Of a stretch of 64,000 nt of DNA, positions 19,753 through 27,677 are shown piece after piece. A program made the position numbers and the translations under genes. Source of the DNA: Gammaproteobacteria bacterium (GTDB taxonomy: Bacteria; Pseudomonadota; Gammaproteobacteria; Steroidobacterales; Steroidobacteraceae). Within the stretch, counting starts at the first letter, position 1. Each line of letters starts with the position of its first letter. Where the stretch lies: the NCBI GenBank assembly GCA_028293725.1, contig JAQGOE010000002.1, positions 1-64,000 on the forward strand. Direction: 5' to 3'. Under the pieces are notes generated by a model that worked only from the letters and a program-made list of their open reading frames with translations, did no database searches and was not told the DNA's origin.

Positions 19753-20366
19753 TGACCTACTCCGTATCCGAAGCCTGCGAGCGTAACAAGGGCCCGATCC
19801 TCGCGATCCTGGCAAGCGCTTTCGCAAACATCCGCAAGGTGCTCGAAATCGGCAGCGGCACCGGCCAGCACGCCGTGCACTTCGCGGCGCATCTGCCCCA
19901 TCTTCTCTGGCAACCCAGCGATACCGGCACCTACCTGACCGGCCTGCGCGAGCGCATCGCGGGTGAGGGAACGCCGAATTTACTGCCGGCGCTCGAGCTC
20001 GACGTCCTCGACCAACCATGGGACGTGGAGTCCGTCGATGCGATCTTCACCGCCAATACGCTGCACATCATGGGCTGGGCCGCGGTACAGGATCTGTTCC
20101 GGGGAGTTGGCGCCGTCGCACCCGCACTCCTTTGTATCTATGGACCGTTCCGCTACGGAGGGAAATACACGAGCGCGAGTAACTCCGAGTTCGACCGCTA
20201 TTTGCGGGCGCGCGACCCTGAGAGCGGCATCCGCAACTTCGAGGATGTCAACACACTTTCGAGTGAGCAAGGTCTGCATCTTTTGGCAGATCACGCGATG
20301 CCGGCCAACAATCAGCTGCTCATCTGGCAAAAACCAGCATTGCCGTCCCAGACAAGCCCCCCATAA
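19752..20366 (+). CDS. DUF938 family SAM-dependent methyltransferase-like protein
   Basis: A 204-residue protein matching the DUF938 family: SEACERNKGPIL near the start, then VLEIGSGTGQHAVHFA (the SAM-binding loop), LLWQPSDTG, ANTLHIMGW and IYGPFRYGGKYTS.SN..FD..L..RDP.SGIR. The fold is that of class I methyltransferases; no substrate is established for the family. It is predicted to start at GTG (ATG is absent), 50 bases before egtB, so it may be co-transcribed with the ergothioneine genes. Confidence 0.88.
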   Translation: MTYSVSEACERNKGPILAILASAFANIRKVLEIGSGTGQHAVHFAAHLPHLLWQPSDTGTYLTGLRERIAGEGTPNLLPALELDVLDQPWDVESVDAIFTANTLHIMGWAAVQDLFRGVGAVAPALLCIYGPFRYGGKYTSASNSEFDRYLRARDPESGIRNFEDVNTLSSEQGLHLLADHAMPANNQLLIWQKPALPSQTSPP

Positions 20367-20416
20367 TGATGGCCTGATGCCGCTCCACCGGCATACAACT
20401 TGCGGGCATCGACACA

Positions 20417-21733
20417 ATGGCACTTTCCGAGCTCACACAGCTGCCGGCGGCGGTGGCACCGCAGATCGTTGCCGCGGAAGCGACACCGCTGACAGAGCAA
20501 TACCGGCGAGTTCGGGAAGCGACCGTAGCGCTATGCGCGACACTCTCGCCCGAAGACTTCGTCGTGCAGTCCATGCCCGACGCGAGTCCCGCGAAATGGC
20601 ATCTCGCGCACACGAGCTGGTTCTTCGAGGAATTCGTACTCCAGCACGCAAATAATGCCTACGAATTCCATGACGCCAGCTTTCGCTATCTCTTCAACTC
20701 CTATTACAACGCCGTAGGCCCGATGCACACCCGCTCGAGCCGCGGACTGCTCTCGCGCCCGACCGTGCAACAGGTGCTCGCTTACCGGAAAAGGATCGAC
20801 GAGCGAATGCTCGAGCTTCTGGAGAAGGACCTCGCCCCGGAGCCCGCACGCGTGCTGACACTCGGATTGCACCACGAGCAACAGCACCAGGAGCTGCTGC
20901 TCACCGACATCAAACACCTGTTCTCGTGCAATCCGTTGCTACCGGCTTTCGCGCCACAGTCCCCGCGCTCGGCGCGCGCTGCCCCGGCGCTCGCCTATAA
21001 ACACTTCGACGGCGGCCTCCTCGAGATCGGACATCGCGGCACGGGCTTCGCGTTTGACAATGAGTGGCCGCGCCATCGGGTCTTTCTTACACCCTTCGAG
21101 CTGGCGATCCGCCCGGCGACGATTGCCGAATTCCTGGAGTTCGTCCGCGACGGCGGCTACCGGGATGCCGCCTTGTGGCTGTCCGACGGCTGGGCGCTGG
21201 TGAAGAGCGAGCAATGGACGCGACCGATCTATTGGTCGGACTCGCTCGCGCAGGAGTTCACACTGAATGGCGGCTTGCGCGAGTTGGATCCGCAAGCTCC
21301 CGTGTGTCACTTGAGTTGCTACGAGGCGGACGCCTTCGCCCGTTGGGCCGGGGCGCGCCTTCCGACGGAGTTCGAGTGGGAGATTGCAGCCGCCGACGTC
21401 CCGCGCTCGGGCAACTTCGTGGAGAACCGGCAGTGGCATCCCGTAACGGCGGCGCATCCAACGCCGGCCGGGCGTGCCGGCGCACTACCCCTGTTGCAGA
21501 TGTTTGGCGATGTCTGGGAATGGACGCAATCCGCCTATGCACCCTATCCCGGCTATCGGGCCGCTCCCGGGGCCCTGGGTGAATACAACGGCAAGTTCAT
21601 GGTGAACCAACTCGTGCTGCGGGGAGGCTCCTGCGCCACTCCGGGCAGCCATATCCGACCGACCTATCGTAACTTCTTCAACCCCGCGGCCCGCTGGCAG
21701 TTCAGCGGCGTTCGCCTCGCGCGAGACCTCTAA
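20417..21733 (+). CDS. egtB: Ergothioneine biosynthesis sulfoxide synthase EgtB
   Basis: A non-haem iron enzyme that joins hercynine to a thiol donor with O2 to give the sulfoxide precursor of ergothioneine. It has 438 residues. The N-terminal DinB-like four-helix domain carries the iron ligands, a His in WHLAHTSWFFEEF and the HxxxH of HHEQQHQELL. The C-terminal FGE-sulfatase (C-type lectin) domain contains NEWPRHRV, RLPTEFEWEIAA, GDVWEWTQSAY and LRGGSCATP. It lies directly before egtD with a three-base gap, a conserved operon order. Confidence 0.96.
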   Translation: MALSELTQLPAAVAPQIVAAEATPLTEQYRRVREATVALCATLSPEDFVVQSMPDASPAKWHLAHTSWFFEEFVLQHANNAYEFHDASFRYLFNSYYNAVGPMHTRSSRGLLSRPTVQQVLAYRKRIDERMLELLEKDLAPEPARVLTLGLHHEQQHQELLLTDIKHLFSCNPLLPAFAPQSPRSARAAPALAYKHFDGGLLEIGHRGTGFAFDNEWPRHRVFLTPFELAIRPATIAEFLEFVRDGGYRDAALWLSDGWALVKSEQWTRPIYWSDSLAQEFTLNGGLRELDPQAPVCHLSCYEADAFARWAGARLPTEFEWEIAAADVPRSGNFVENRQWHPVTAAHPTPAGRAGALPLLQMFGDVWEWTQSAYAPYPGYRAAPGALGEYNGKFMVNQLVLRGGSCATPGSHIRPTYRNFFNPAARWQFSGVRLARDL

Positions 21734-21736
21734 CTC

Positions 21737-22783
21737 ATGCAAACGAGACTGCGCCTGCCGGGAACACCGGCCCACCATGGCGCCGATTGGCGCGTAGCGG
21801 CCCCCTCGCTGGTCGCGGACGTACTCCGTGGGCTGCAGGGTGAGCCGAAGCGGCTGTCGCCCACCTACTTCTACGACGAGCGTGGCTCACAGCTCTTCGA
21901 TGAGATCTGCGAGCTGCCCGAGTACTACATCACTCGTACGGAAACCCGGATCCTCGAGCGCCACGCGCAGGCGATCGCCGACCGCATCGGCGAGAACGCC
22001 CTGCTGGTGGAGTTGGGAAGCGGAGCGAGCACGAAGACGCGACTCCTGCTCGATCGCCTGCCCGACCTCGCGGCCTATGTCCCGGTCGATATTTCGCGCA
22101 CGCACCTGATGGCCGCCGCGCAAAGAATCGCCAGCGCCTATCCCGGCCTGGAGGTGCTGCCCGCCTGCGCCGACTTCACGCAAGCGTTCCCGCTGCCGAG
22201 ATCCCGACGAACACCGTCACGCGTGGTGGTGTTCTTCCCCGGCTCCACCATTGGCAATTTCGATCCGCCCGCCGCCATCGAGCTCATGAAGGTCATGCGG
22301 CGGATCGCCACGGGAGCAGCAACCGCGCGCCTCGGCTCGTCCCCGGGCACCAGCGCGGGCGGCCTGGTGATCGGCTTCGACCTGGTCAAAGATCCTGCGA
22401 TCCTGGAGCGCGCCTACGACGACTCCGCCGGAGTCACCGCGGAATTCAATCTGAATGTGCTGCGACGCCTGAACCGCGATCTGGGGGCGGATTTCGATTT
22501 GCAGGCCTTCAGCCACGAAGCGATCTGGGTCCCCGAGGCCAACCGCATCGAGATGCGGCTCGTCAGCAAGGTGGCACAGACCGTAACGATCGCCGGAGAA
22601 GCCATCTCGTTCGCCGCTGATGAGCGTATTGTCACCGAGCATTGCCACAAATACACTCCCGGGCTGTTTGCCGCCCAGGCCGGTGCCGCTGGCTGGACGG
22701 CCCAGCAGACCTGGACCGACGAACGCAATTACTTCCACGTCCAATACCTAGAACAGGACCTGAAGCAGGAGCAGAAGGGGTAA
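21737..22783 (+). CDS. egtD: L-histidine N(alpha)-methyltransferase EgtD
   Basis: Trimethylates histidine with three SAM to give hercynine, the first step to ergothioneine. It has 348 residues. [19 protein letters not shown] followed by [10 protein letters not shown] is the family signature, [10 protein letters not shown] is the SAM-binding loop, and [10 protein letters not shown] and the C-terminal RIEMRLVSK are conserved. With EgtB it supplies the minimal two-gene pathway. A separate sulfoxide lyase (EgtE) is not seen in the window, so another PLP lyase must do the last step if ergothioneine is made. Confidence 0.96.
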   Translation: MQTRLRLPGTPAHHGADWRVAAPSLVADVLRGLQGEPKRLSPTYFYDERGSQLFDEICELPEYYITRTETRILERHAQAIADRIGENALLVELGSGASTKTRLLLDRLPDLAAYVPVDISRTHLMAAAQRIASAYPGLEVLPACADFTQAFPLPRSRRTPSRVVVFFPGSTIGNFDPPAAIELMKVMRRIATGAATARLGSSPGTSAGGLVIGFDLVKDPAILERAYDDSAGVTAEFNLNVLRRLNRDLGADFDLQAFSHEAIWVPEANRIEMRLVSKVAQTVTIAGEAISFAADERIVTEHCHKYTPGLFAAQAGAAGWTAQQTWTDERNYFHVQYLEQDLKQEQKG

Positions 22784-22793
22784 AGTGCGGGCC

Positions 22794-23339
22794 ATGGATG
22801 CCCATACCCAGCAAGAGCTGAAAGACTCCATTCGCACGATTCCCGATTACCCGAAACCGGGAGTCATGTTTCGTGACATCACCACTTTGCTGGGCAACGC
22901 CCGTGCGTTCCGCAGGGTAGTCGATGAGTTGGTGCAACCCTGGACCGGAACGAAGGTCGACCGCGTCGCCGGTATCGAAGCACGAGGCTTCATTCTCGGT
23001 GGTGCCATCGCTCACCAGCTCGCCGCGGGTTTCGTACCCATTCGCAAGAAGGGCAAGCTCCCCCACACCACCGTGCGCCTGGCGTACTCGCTCGAGTACG
23101 GTGGCGACGAGATCGAGATTCACCAGGACGGTGTTGCTCGCGGGGAAAAGATCGTCCTGGTGGACGACCTCATCGCGACTGGTGGAACGGCCACCGCGGC
23201 CGTGAGGCTGCTGCGTTCCCTGGGCGCCGAAGTGCTCGCCGCGTGTTTCATTATCGATCTGCCGGATCTGGGCGGCTCGCGTCGACTCGCGGAGCTCGAG
23301 GTGCCGGTCCGCACTTTGGTAGCCTTTCCGGGCCATTGA
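22794..23339 (+). CDS. apt: Adenine phosphoribosyltransferase
   Basis: Salvages adenine with PRPP to AMP. About 181 residues, normal length. [19 protein letters not shown] is the family N-terminus, [10 protein letters not shown] and VRKKGKLP-like IRKKGKLP follow, and the PRPP motif [12 protein letters not shown] is intact. The ATG at 22794 is preferred for alignment with E. coli Apt. The GTG at 22785 is closer to the AGAAGGGG ribosome binding site at the end of egtD and is a real alternative. It starts within 11 bases of the egtD stop, so it is probably in the same transcript. Confidence 0.95.
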   Translation: MDAHTQQELKDSIRTIPDYPKPGVMFRDITTLLGNARAFRRVVDELVQPWTGTKVDRVAGIEARGFILGGAIAHQLAAGFVPIRKKGKLPHTTVRLAYSLEYGGDEIEIHQDGVARGEKIVLVDDLIATGGTATAAVRLLRSLGAEVLAACFIIDLPDLGGSRRLAELEVPVRTLVAFPGH

Positions 23340-23410
23340 TCCGCAACATTACGTTGCGGTCATCCTGAATGCAGGCGCCGGCAATCCAGTCATAATAGTC
23401 AGGCTCTCGG

Positions 23411-23433
23411 GGCCGCGCTTTCGCAAGCGGGCC
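23411..23433 (+). terminator. Stem-loop after apt
   Basis: GGCCGCGCTT, the loop TCGC and AAGCGGGCC pair with one bulged base about 70 bases after the apt stop. It has no T tract. It may end the egtB-egtD-apt transcript or belong to the leader of the next small gene. Confidence 0.3.
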
Positions 23434-23489
23434 TCCTGAAGCACTGATTTCCTCAACCGCTCAATTTTTCCTTACAGTGGAGCCGATCG

Positions 23490-23681
23490 ATGTTCAAGAA
23501 GCTTGTCCCAGTTGTCAGCCTGCTGCTGCTCGCCGCGGGCCCCGTCATGGCCGCCGACACCGCCGCTCCTTCATCGGACACCTCGGCGTCGGCCCCGGCC
23601 AAGAGCCACAGCAAGTCGAAGCATCACAGCAAGAAGCACAAGGCCGCCAAGAGCAGCAGCGACTCCAGCGCGCCCAAGTAA
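23490..23681 (+). CDS. Small exported Lys/Ser/His-rich protein
   Basis: A 63-residue protein with a clean signal peptide (MFKKLVPVVSLLLLAAGPVMA, cut before ADTAAP) and a 40-residue mature part rich in Ser, Lys, His and Ala, ending in SKSKHHSKKHKAAKSSSD. It resembles small acid-shock (Asr-like) periplasmic proteins in composition, but I see no homology strong enough to name it. It is a single-gene unit with a strong intrinsic terminator 15 bases after its stop. It may bind acid groups or metals in the periplasm; that is inference from composition. Confidence 0.75.
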   Translation: MFKKLVPVVSLLLLAAGPVMAADTAAPSSDTSASAPAKSHSKSKHHSKKHKAAKSSSDSSAPK

Positions 23682-23696
23682 TCTGACGATTTCGAT

Positions 23697-23730
23697 AAAA
23701 AGGCCCCGCCCCCGTGGGCGGGGCTTTTTC
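23697..23730 (+). terminator. Strong intrinsic terminator after the small exported protein gene
   Basis: AAAAAGGCCCCGCCC, a short CCGT-type loop and GGGCGGGGCTTTTT form a GC-rich stem flanked by an A run and a T run, followed by more Ts. This is the textbook rho-independent form. Confidence 0.92.
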
Positions 23731-23850
23731 TTTTTTTAATTATTTTTTCTATCTGTAGGACTCCTCCGACACGGCTTTGCGCCTTCTGGCTGCGGCGAGG
23801 CTTACAGCGGCCTCTGGCGCTCAACCCCCGCGCACGCGACATTCGTCCCC

Positions 23851-23922
23851 ATGACAGTGAAAGATCTCATTTCCCTGGCGGCGGTGGTCGTGGGCATGCT
23901 CCTGGTCCTGATTGCGAATTAG
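23851..23922 (+). CDS. Possible 23-residue single-pass membrane peptide
   Basis: An ATG-to-TAG frame encodes a short hydrophilic start (MTVKDL) and then one hydrophobic helix (ISLAAVVVGMLLVLIAN). It lies between the terminator at 23730 and the histidine kinase gene at 23977, in the orientation of the kinase. I see no clear ribosome binding site, so it may be chance. If real, it would be an inner-membrane small protein, perhaps linked to the soluble kinase next to it. Confidence 0.25.
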   Translation: MTVKDLISLAAVVVGMLLVLIAN

Positions 23923-23976
23923 CGCGCACCATGATCGAACTGCTGGCTTCGGCCATCGGCATCTGCTAAACCCGCG

Positions 23977-24747
23977 ATGAAAGGCATGACGCAGATGACC
24001 AAGCCTCCAGAGAAACAACAACTGCCGCAACAACAGCAGCAGCAGAAGCAGGCTGCCGCGGGCAACTATGAGATCGATCACCTCGGGGAAGACCGCACGC
24101 GCGAGCTCTCGGCGCTGTCGAGCCACCTGCAAAGCCTCGCCGAAAAAGAGAAGTCCACGCTGGCGCGCACCCTGCACGACGAGCTCGGCGGCTTGCTGAC
24201 CGCCGCCAAGATGGACCTCTCCTGGCTGCAATCACGAGTCGACACGCCAGCCTTCCAGGAACGCCTGGCACAACTGGGGAGCGTCCTCGACGAGGCGATG
24301 GGCCTGAAACGTCGTGTGGTGGAGGATCTGCGTCCCTCGCTATTGGACCACTTCGGGCTGGCGACGGCGCTACGCGCCTATGTCGACTCCGCTTGTACGA
24401 AAGCGGCCGTGCAGGCGGATATCCGTCTGCCGGAAGATGGCGAGCCCATTCCGAAAGACATTGCGATCACGCTGTTCCGCATCGTGCAGGAAGGCCTGAA
24501 CAACGTAATCCAACATGCAAACGCCAAACACGTCACGCTGGAGCTCACCGCCGGCGGGGGCGAATACTCCTTCCGCCTGGAGGACGATGGGAGCGGCTTC
24601 GATCCTAACAGCGCGCGTGACGGCTGGCCCCACGGCATCATGGGGATGCAGCAGCGGGTCCGGGCGCTAGGTGGAAAATTCTCGCTGGAGTCCGCGCCAG
24701 GGCGCGGCACGACGCTACGGGTTACGGTTCCCGCGGCGGGTCAATGA
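23977..24747 (+). CDS. Soluble NarL/DegS-type sensor histidine kinase with poly-Gln N-terminus
   Basis: A 256-residue kinase with no membrane segment. Residues about 14-25 are a Gln-rich run. The HisKA_3 dimerisation domain has LARTLHDELGGLL with the phospho-acceptor His67. LRPSLLDHFGLATALRAY and the HATPase_c boxes (FRIVQEGLNNVIQHA, DDGSGFD, GIMGMQQRVRALGG, GTTLRV) follow. It should phosphorylate NarL-type regulators. Two response-regulator genes lie immediately downstream on the opposite strand and overlap its stop by seven bases. It has no obvious input domain, so the signal may come from a partner. The Gln run could be cut short by using the ATG seven codons in. Confidence 0.92.
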   Translation: MKGMTQMTKPPEKQQLPQQQQQQKQAAAGNYEIDHLGEDRTRELSALSSHLQSLAEKEKSTLARTLHDELGGLLTAAKMDLSWLQSRVDTPAFQERLAQLGSVLDEAMGLKRRVVEDLRPSLLDHFGLATALRAYVDSACTKAAVQADIRLPEDGEPIPKDIAITLFRIVQEGLNNVIQHANAKHVTLELTAGGGEYSFRLEDDGSGFDPNSARDGWPHGIMGMQQRVRALGGKFSLESAPGRGTTLRVTVPAAGQ

Positions 24748-25190
24748 CTGGCGACGGGCGGCGCCCACTTGGAGCGCCCGTCCACCACTACCGCCTTCAA
24801 CAACGCGATATCGCGCATCTTGTCGAGAAAGTAGTCGGCTCCGGCGGCGAAGCAGTGGTCCCGCACGAAATCCGAGGCGTAGTTGGTGAGCACGACAATC
24901 AGGGGCTGGGCTTCCGGGGGATAGAGCTGCCGTGCCTGGCGAATGACCGCCACACCGTTACCCTCCGCGAGCTCGATGTCGACGACCAGCACGTCATAAG
25001 TTGATTCCTGCAGTCGCAGCACCGCATCCGTCTGGGTCGCGGCCTGGGCGGCCACCGCGATACGGCCGGGCTCGGAAAGCAGATCGATCAGGCGGCGCGA
25101 TAACACGGTCGAGTCCTCGATCAGCAGGATGCGCCGCTCCACCGCTGTTGCACCGTTGAGGCCGGAGGAACGCTCTTCGGCTGTGCCCAT
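24741..25190 (-). CDS. Stand-alone receiver-domain response regulator
   Basis: A 149-residue protein that is a single REC domain: acidic pair in LLIEDSTVL, phospho-acceptor Asp71 in VLVVDIELAEG, Thr in VVLTNYAS and the Lys of YFLDK. It has no output domain. I set the start at the ATG 25188-25190 (MGTAEERSSG); the longer frame upstream has no REC content. It follows the NarL-type regulator by five bases and converges on the kinase gene with a seven-base overlap. It may act as a phosphate sink or relay between the kinase and the DNA-binding regulator. Confidence 0.88.
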   Translation of the reverse strand: MGTAEERSSGLNGATAVERRILLIEDSTVLSRRLIDLLSEPGRIAVAAQAATQTDAVLRLQESTYDVLVVDIELAEGNGVAVIRQARQLYPPEAQPLIVVLTNYASDFVRDHCFAAGADYFLDKMRDIALLKAVVVDGRSKWAPPVASH

Positions 25191-25195
25191 GACGT

Positions 25196-25834
25196 TCACT
25201 GCAACAAGTTGTTCTTGATGGCGTAGTACGTGATATCGGCATTCGTCTTCATGGCCATCTTCTCCAGAATCCGTGTGCGATAAGTGCTGACGGTCTTCAC
25301 GCTCAAGAACAGTTTCGCCGCGATTTCCGACACACTTTTCCCCTCGGCGAGCTTGCAGAAAATCTGGAACTCGCGCTCCGACAGCACGCTGTGCCGTGGC
25401 TCGCCGGGCGCGCCCTGGAGGCCGCTGACGAGCATCTCGGCAAGCTCCGGACTCACGTAACGTCCGCCCCGCATCGCCGCCCGGATGGCGCGGCACAGCT
25501 CGCCGTCATCCGCATTCTTGCTCAAAAATCCACTCGCCCCCGCGCGCAGCACGTTCAGTCCGTACTGGTTCTCCGGGTAGGCGCTCAACACCAGCGTCGC
25601 CACCGTCTCGTGGTGCGACTTGATCTGCCTCAGGACATCCAGCCCCGACATATCCGGCAGCGACAGGTCCAGCAGCAGAACATCACAGGGAATGCCCCGC
25701 AGCAGCGTCAACGCCTCGCGGCCGTTCTTGGCTTCGCCCACCCAGGCGAAGTCAGGCTGCGCCTCAATAATCTGCTTGAGCCCAATCCGTACGAGCTGGT
25801 GATCATCTACGACTGCGACTCGTATGCTCGGCAT
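25196..25834 (-). CDS. NarL/FixJ family two-component response regulator
   Basis: A 212-residue regulator with an N-terminal REC domain (VAVVDDHQLVRIGLKQII; Asp56 in VLLLDLSLPDMSG; LSAYPE; KNADDGEL) and a C-terminal LuxR-type helix-turn-helix (LSEREFQIFCKLAEGKSVSEIA through KLFLSVKTVSTYR). The layout is close to GacA/UvrY. It is first in a two-gene minus-strand unit with the stand-alone receiver and opposite the HisKA_3 kinase, which is the usual partner type. The 170 bases upstream, before the sigma-54 activator, probably hold its promoter. Confidence 0.94.
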   Translation of the reverse strand: MPSIRVAVVDDHQLVRIGLKQIIEAQPDFAWVGEAKNGREALTLLRGIPCDVLLLDLSLPDMSGLDVLRQIKSHHETVATLVLSAYPENQYGLNVLRAGASGFLSKNADDGELCRAIRAAMRGGRYVSPELAEMLVSGLQGAPGEPRHSVLSEREFQIFCKLAEGKSVSEIAAKLFLSVKTVSTYRTRILEKMAMKTNADITYYAIKNNLLQ

Positions 25835-26004
25835 AACAGATTTATCGTGACGCTCTCGTGGCCGGGTACCCGATCCGCCGCACTCTCCGTGCTGGGAGAC
25901 AGGCTACCCCTACCGACGAAAGGTCTATGTGGGAGGCCCGGTGGTAGCAACGGGAGCTATAACGCAACGGAGTGTAGGAATCGTCCGACGCGCCCGCTCC
26001 CGGC

Positions 26005-27396
26005 TCAACGCAGCGAATCGAGGCTTGTTGCCTCATCCTTGTCCCCCGCGCCGACGGCTTCTTTACCATTGTAAGTCTCGAGCCGGTTGTAGAGGGTCTT
26101 GAGGCTGACCCCCAGGATCTCCGCCGCCTTGCGCTTCACGTGGCCGCAATAAGCGAGCGTCGCCATGGTCACGCGCCGCTCCACCTCTTCCAGGGGCGTC
26201 CCGACGCGTATGGTGATGGTCGTACCGTCGTCCGTCTTCGGCGGAGCGTCCGAAATGGCAACATCGAGCTCGATGATGTCGTCGGCCATGATGAACGTCC
26301 GCTGCACGTAGTTTTTCAACTCGCGCACGTTGCCCGGCCAGCTGTGCTGGTAGAGGCGCACGAGCGCATCCCGGGAAAACGACTTGTTGGTACTCTCGGT
26401 CTTGTTGAGTTGATCGAGGAAGAACTGTGCCAGCTGTTCGATGTCCGTATCACGCTCGCGCAGCGGCGGCAGACGGATCGGGAAAACATTCAGGCGGTGA
26501 TAGAGGTCCTCACGCAGCTTGCCGTCCGCCACCGCTTTTTCCGGCTCGCGGTTCGTGGCACAGATCACCCGTACGTCGCTGGCGATGAGCTGAGTGCCGC
26601 CCACCCGGGTCACCGCGTTCGTTTCCAGGACTCGCAGCAGCTTCACCTGCAGCTCCATCGGCATCTCGGTGATCTCGTCGAGGAAAATCGTGCCGCCGTT
26701 GGCACGCTCGAAAAAGCCCTTGTGTTGCCGGTCCGCGCCCGTGAAGCTGCCGCGCTCGTGACCAAACAGCTCGCTCTCGATGAGTTGCGGAGCGACCGCG
26801 CCACAGTTCAATGGCAGGAAGGCAGCATCACGACGCCGCGAGAGCTCGTGCAGCGTCGCCGCCGCGAGCTCCTTACCGGTGCCGCTTTCGCCTATGAGCA
26901 TCACGGTGGCCGAAGTCGGTGCCACGCGCGACAACTGGTCATACAACACCTGCATACGCGGGGAGTTGCCCAGGATCCGGCCGAAACGTCCGAGCTTGCG
27001 CAGTTCCTCGCGCAGCGCGCCGATCTCGTGTTGGAGAGCGGAAGTTTTTTTCGCGTGCCGCAGGACGGCCTGCACGCGTTCCAGGTCCGCGGGCTTTACC
27101 AGGTAGTCGCTCGCGCCGGCGCGCAGCGCGGCCACCGCGCTATCCACCGTCGCGTGTCCGGTGACGATGATGACTTCGGTCGCTTCCGGCTTATCGAGCT
27201 CGCGTACCAACTCGATACCCTCGCCGTCAGGGAGGCGAAGATCGGTCAACAGGACGTCCGGGCGCTGCCGCCCGAGTTCGATACGCGCATCCCGCAGGCT
27301 GTGCGCCCGCGCGACCGTGAAGCCCTCCATGCGCGCGACTTCCTGCAACCAGTCCACGACGTCTGCATCGTCGTCGACTATCAGAGCATGTGCCAT
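26005..27396 (-). CDS. NtrC-family sigma-54-dependent response regulator
   Basis: A 463-residue enhancer-binding protein: REC domain (phospho-acceptor Asp52 in LLTDLRLPDGEG), AAA+ domain with Walker A GESGTGKE (169-176) and Walker B GGTIFLDEI, and a Fis-type helix-turn-helix at the C-terminus (AAEILGVSLKTLYNRLE). The sigma-54 contact loop reads GSFTGA (216-221) instead of the usual GAFTGA. No histidine kinase is adjacent, so it is an orphan. An rpoN gene and two predicted sigma-54 promoters lie 2-6 kb away, and I infer that it may control them. It is divergent from a 52-codon membrane-protein gene. Confidence 0.95.
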   Translation of the reverse strand: MAHALIVDDDADVVDWLQEVARMEGFTVARAHSLRDARIELGRQRPDVLLTDLRLPDGEGIELVRELDKPEATEVIIVTGHATVDSAVAALRAGASDYLVKPADLERVQAVLRHAKKTSALQHEIGALREELRKLGRFGRILGNSPRMQVLYDQLSRVAPTSATVMLIGESGTGKELAAATLHELSRRRDAAFLPLNCGAVAPQLIESELFGHERGSFTGADRQHKGFFERANGGTIFLDEITEMPMELQVKLLRVLETNAVTRVGGTQLIASDVRVICATNREPEKAVADGKLREDLYHRLNVFPIRLPPLRERDTDIEQLAQFFLDQLNKTESTNKSFSRDALVRLYQHSWPGNVRELKNYVQRTFIMADDIIELDVAISDAPPKTDDGTTITIRVGTPLEEVERRVTMATLAYCGHVKRKAAEILGVSLKTLYNRLETYNGKEAVGAGDKDEATSLDSLR

Positions 27397-27518
27397 GTCA
27401 TCCCCTGGACCAGATCAAAATCAAAATGACTCAACCGCCACATGACCATACCGCCCCCCGCCGGGAACGATTGATGCGTAATGTGTCGGCACGGAATAAC
27501 CCACATTAAGGTGCCTCG

Positions 27519-27677
27519 ATGGGCTGGAGAATCGGCGCGGCGGCACTCGGCGTGTTGGCCTTGGGTTTGGCAGCTATGGCGCTCGATCGGCGGCGGCGAC
27601 GTCGTGCGACGAGATTACCACGGCCGGACATTGACCGCTGGGAAGAAGAAGGCGGCGCCCAGGCGGCCGCGTCATAG
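27519..27677 (+). CDS. Small single-pass membrane protein, 52 residues
   Basis: The frame from ATG 27519 to TAG 27677 encodes a hydrophobic N-terminal helix (WRIGAAALGVLALGLAAMAL), an Arg-rich stop-transfer patch (DRRRRRRATR) and a short acidic cytoplasmic tail (DIDRWEEEG). AAGGTG upstream is a suitable ribosome binding site. The positive-inside arrangement after one helix is strong support for a real protein. The 3' end overlaps the convergent antiporter gene by six bases. No family recognised. Confidence 0.55.
   Translation: MGWRIGAAALGVLALGLAAMALDRRRRRRATRLPRPDIDRWEEEGGAQAAAS

Noticed and set aside
26140..27429. Plus-strand frame of 429 codons over the sigma-54 activator
   Set aside because: Shadow of the activator gene; no motif, no ribosome binding site.
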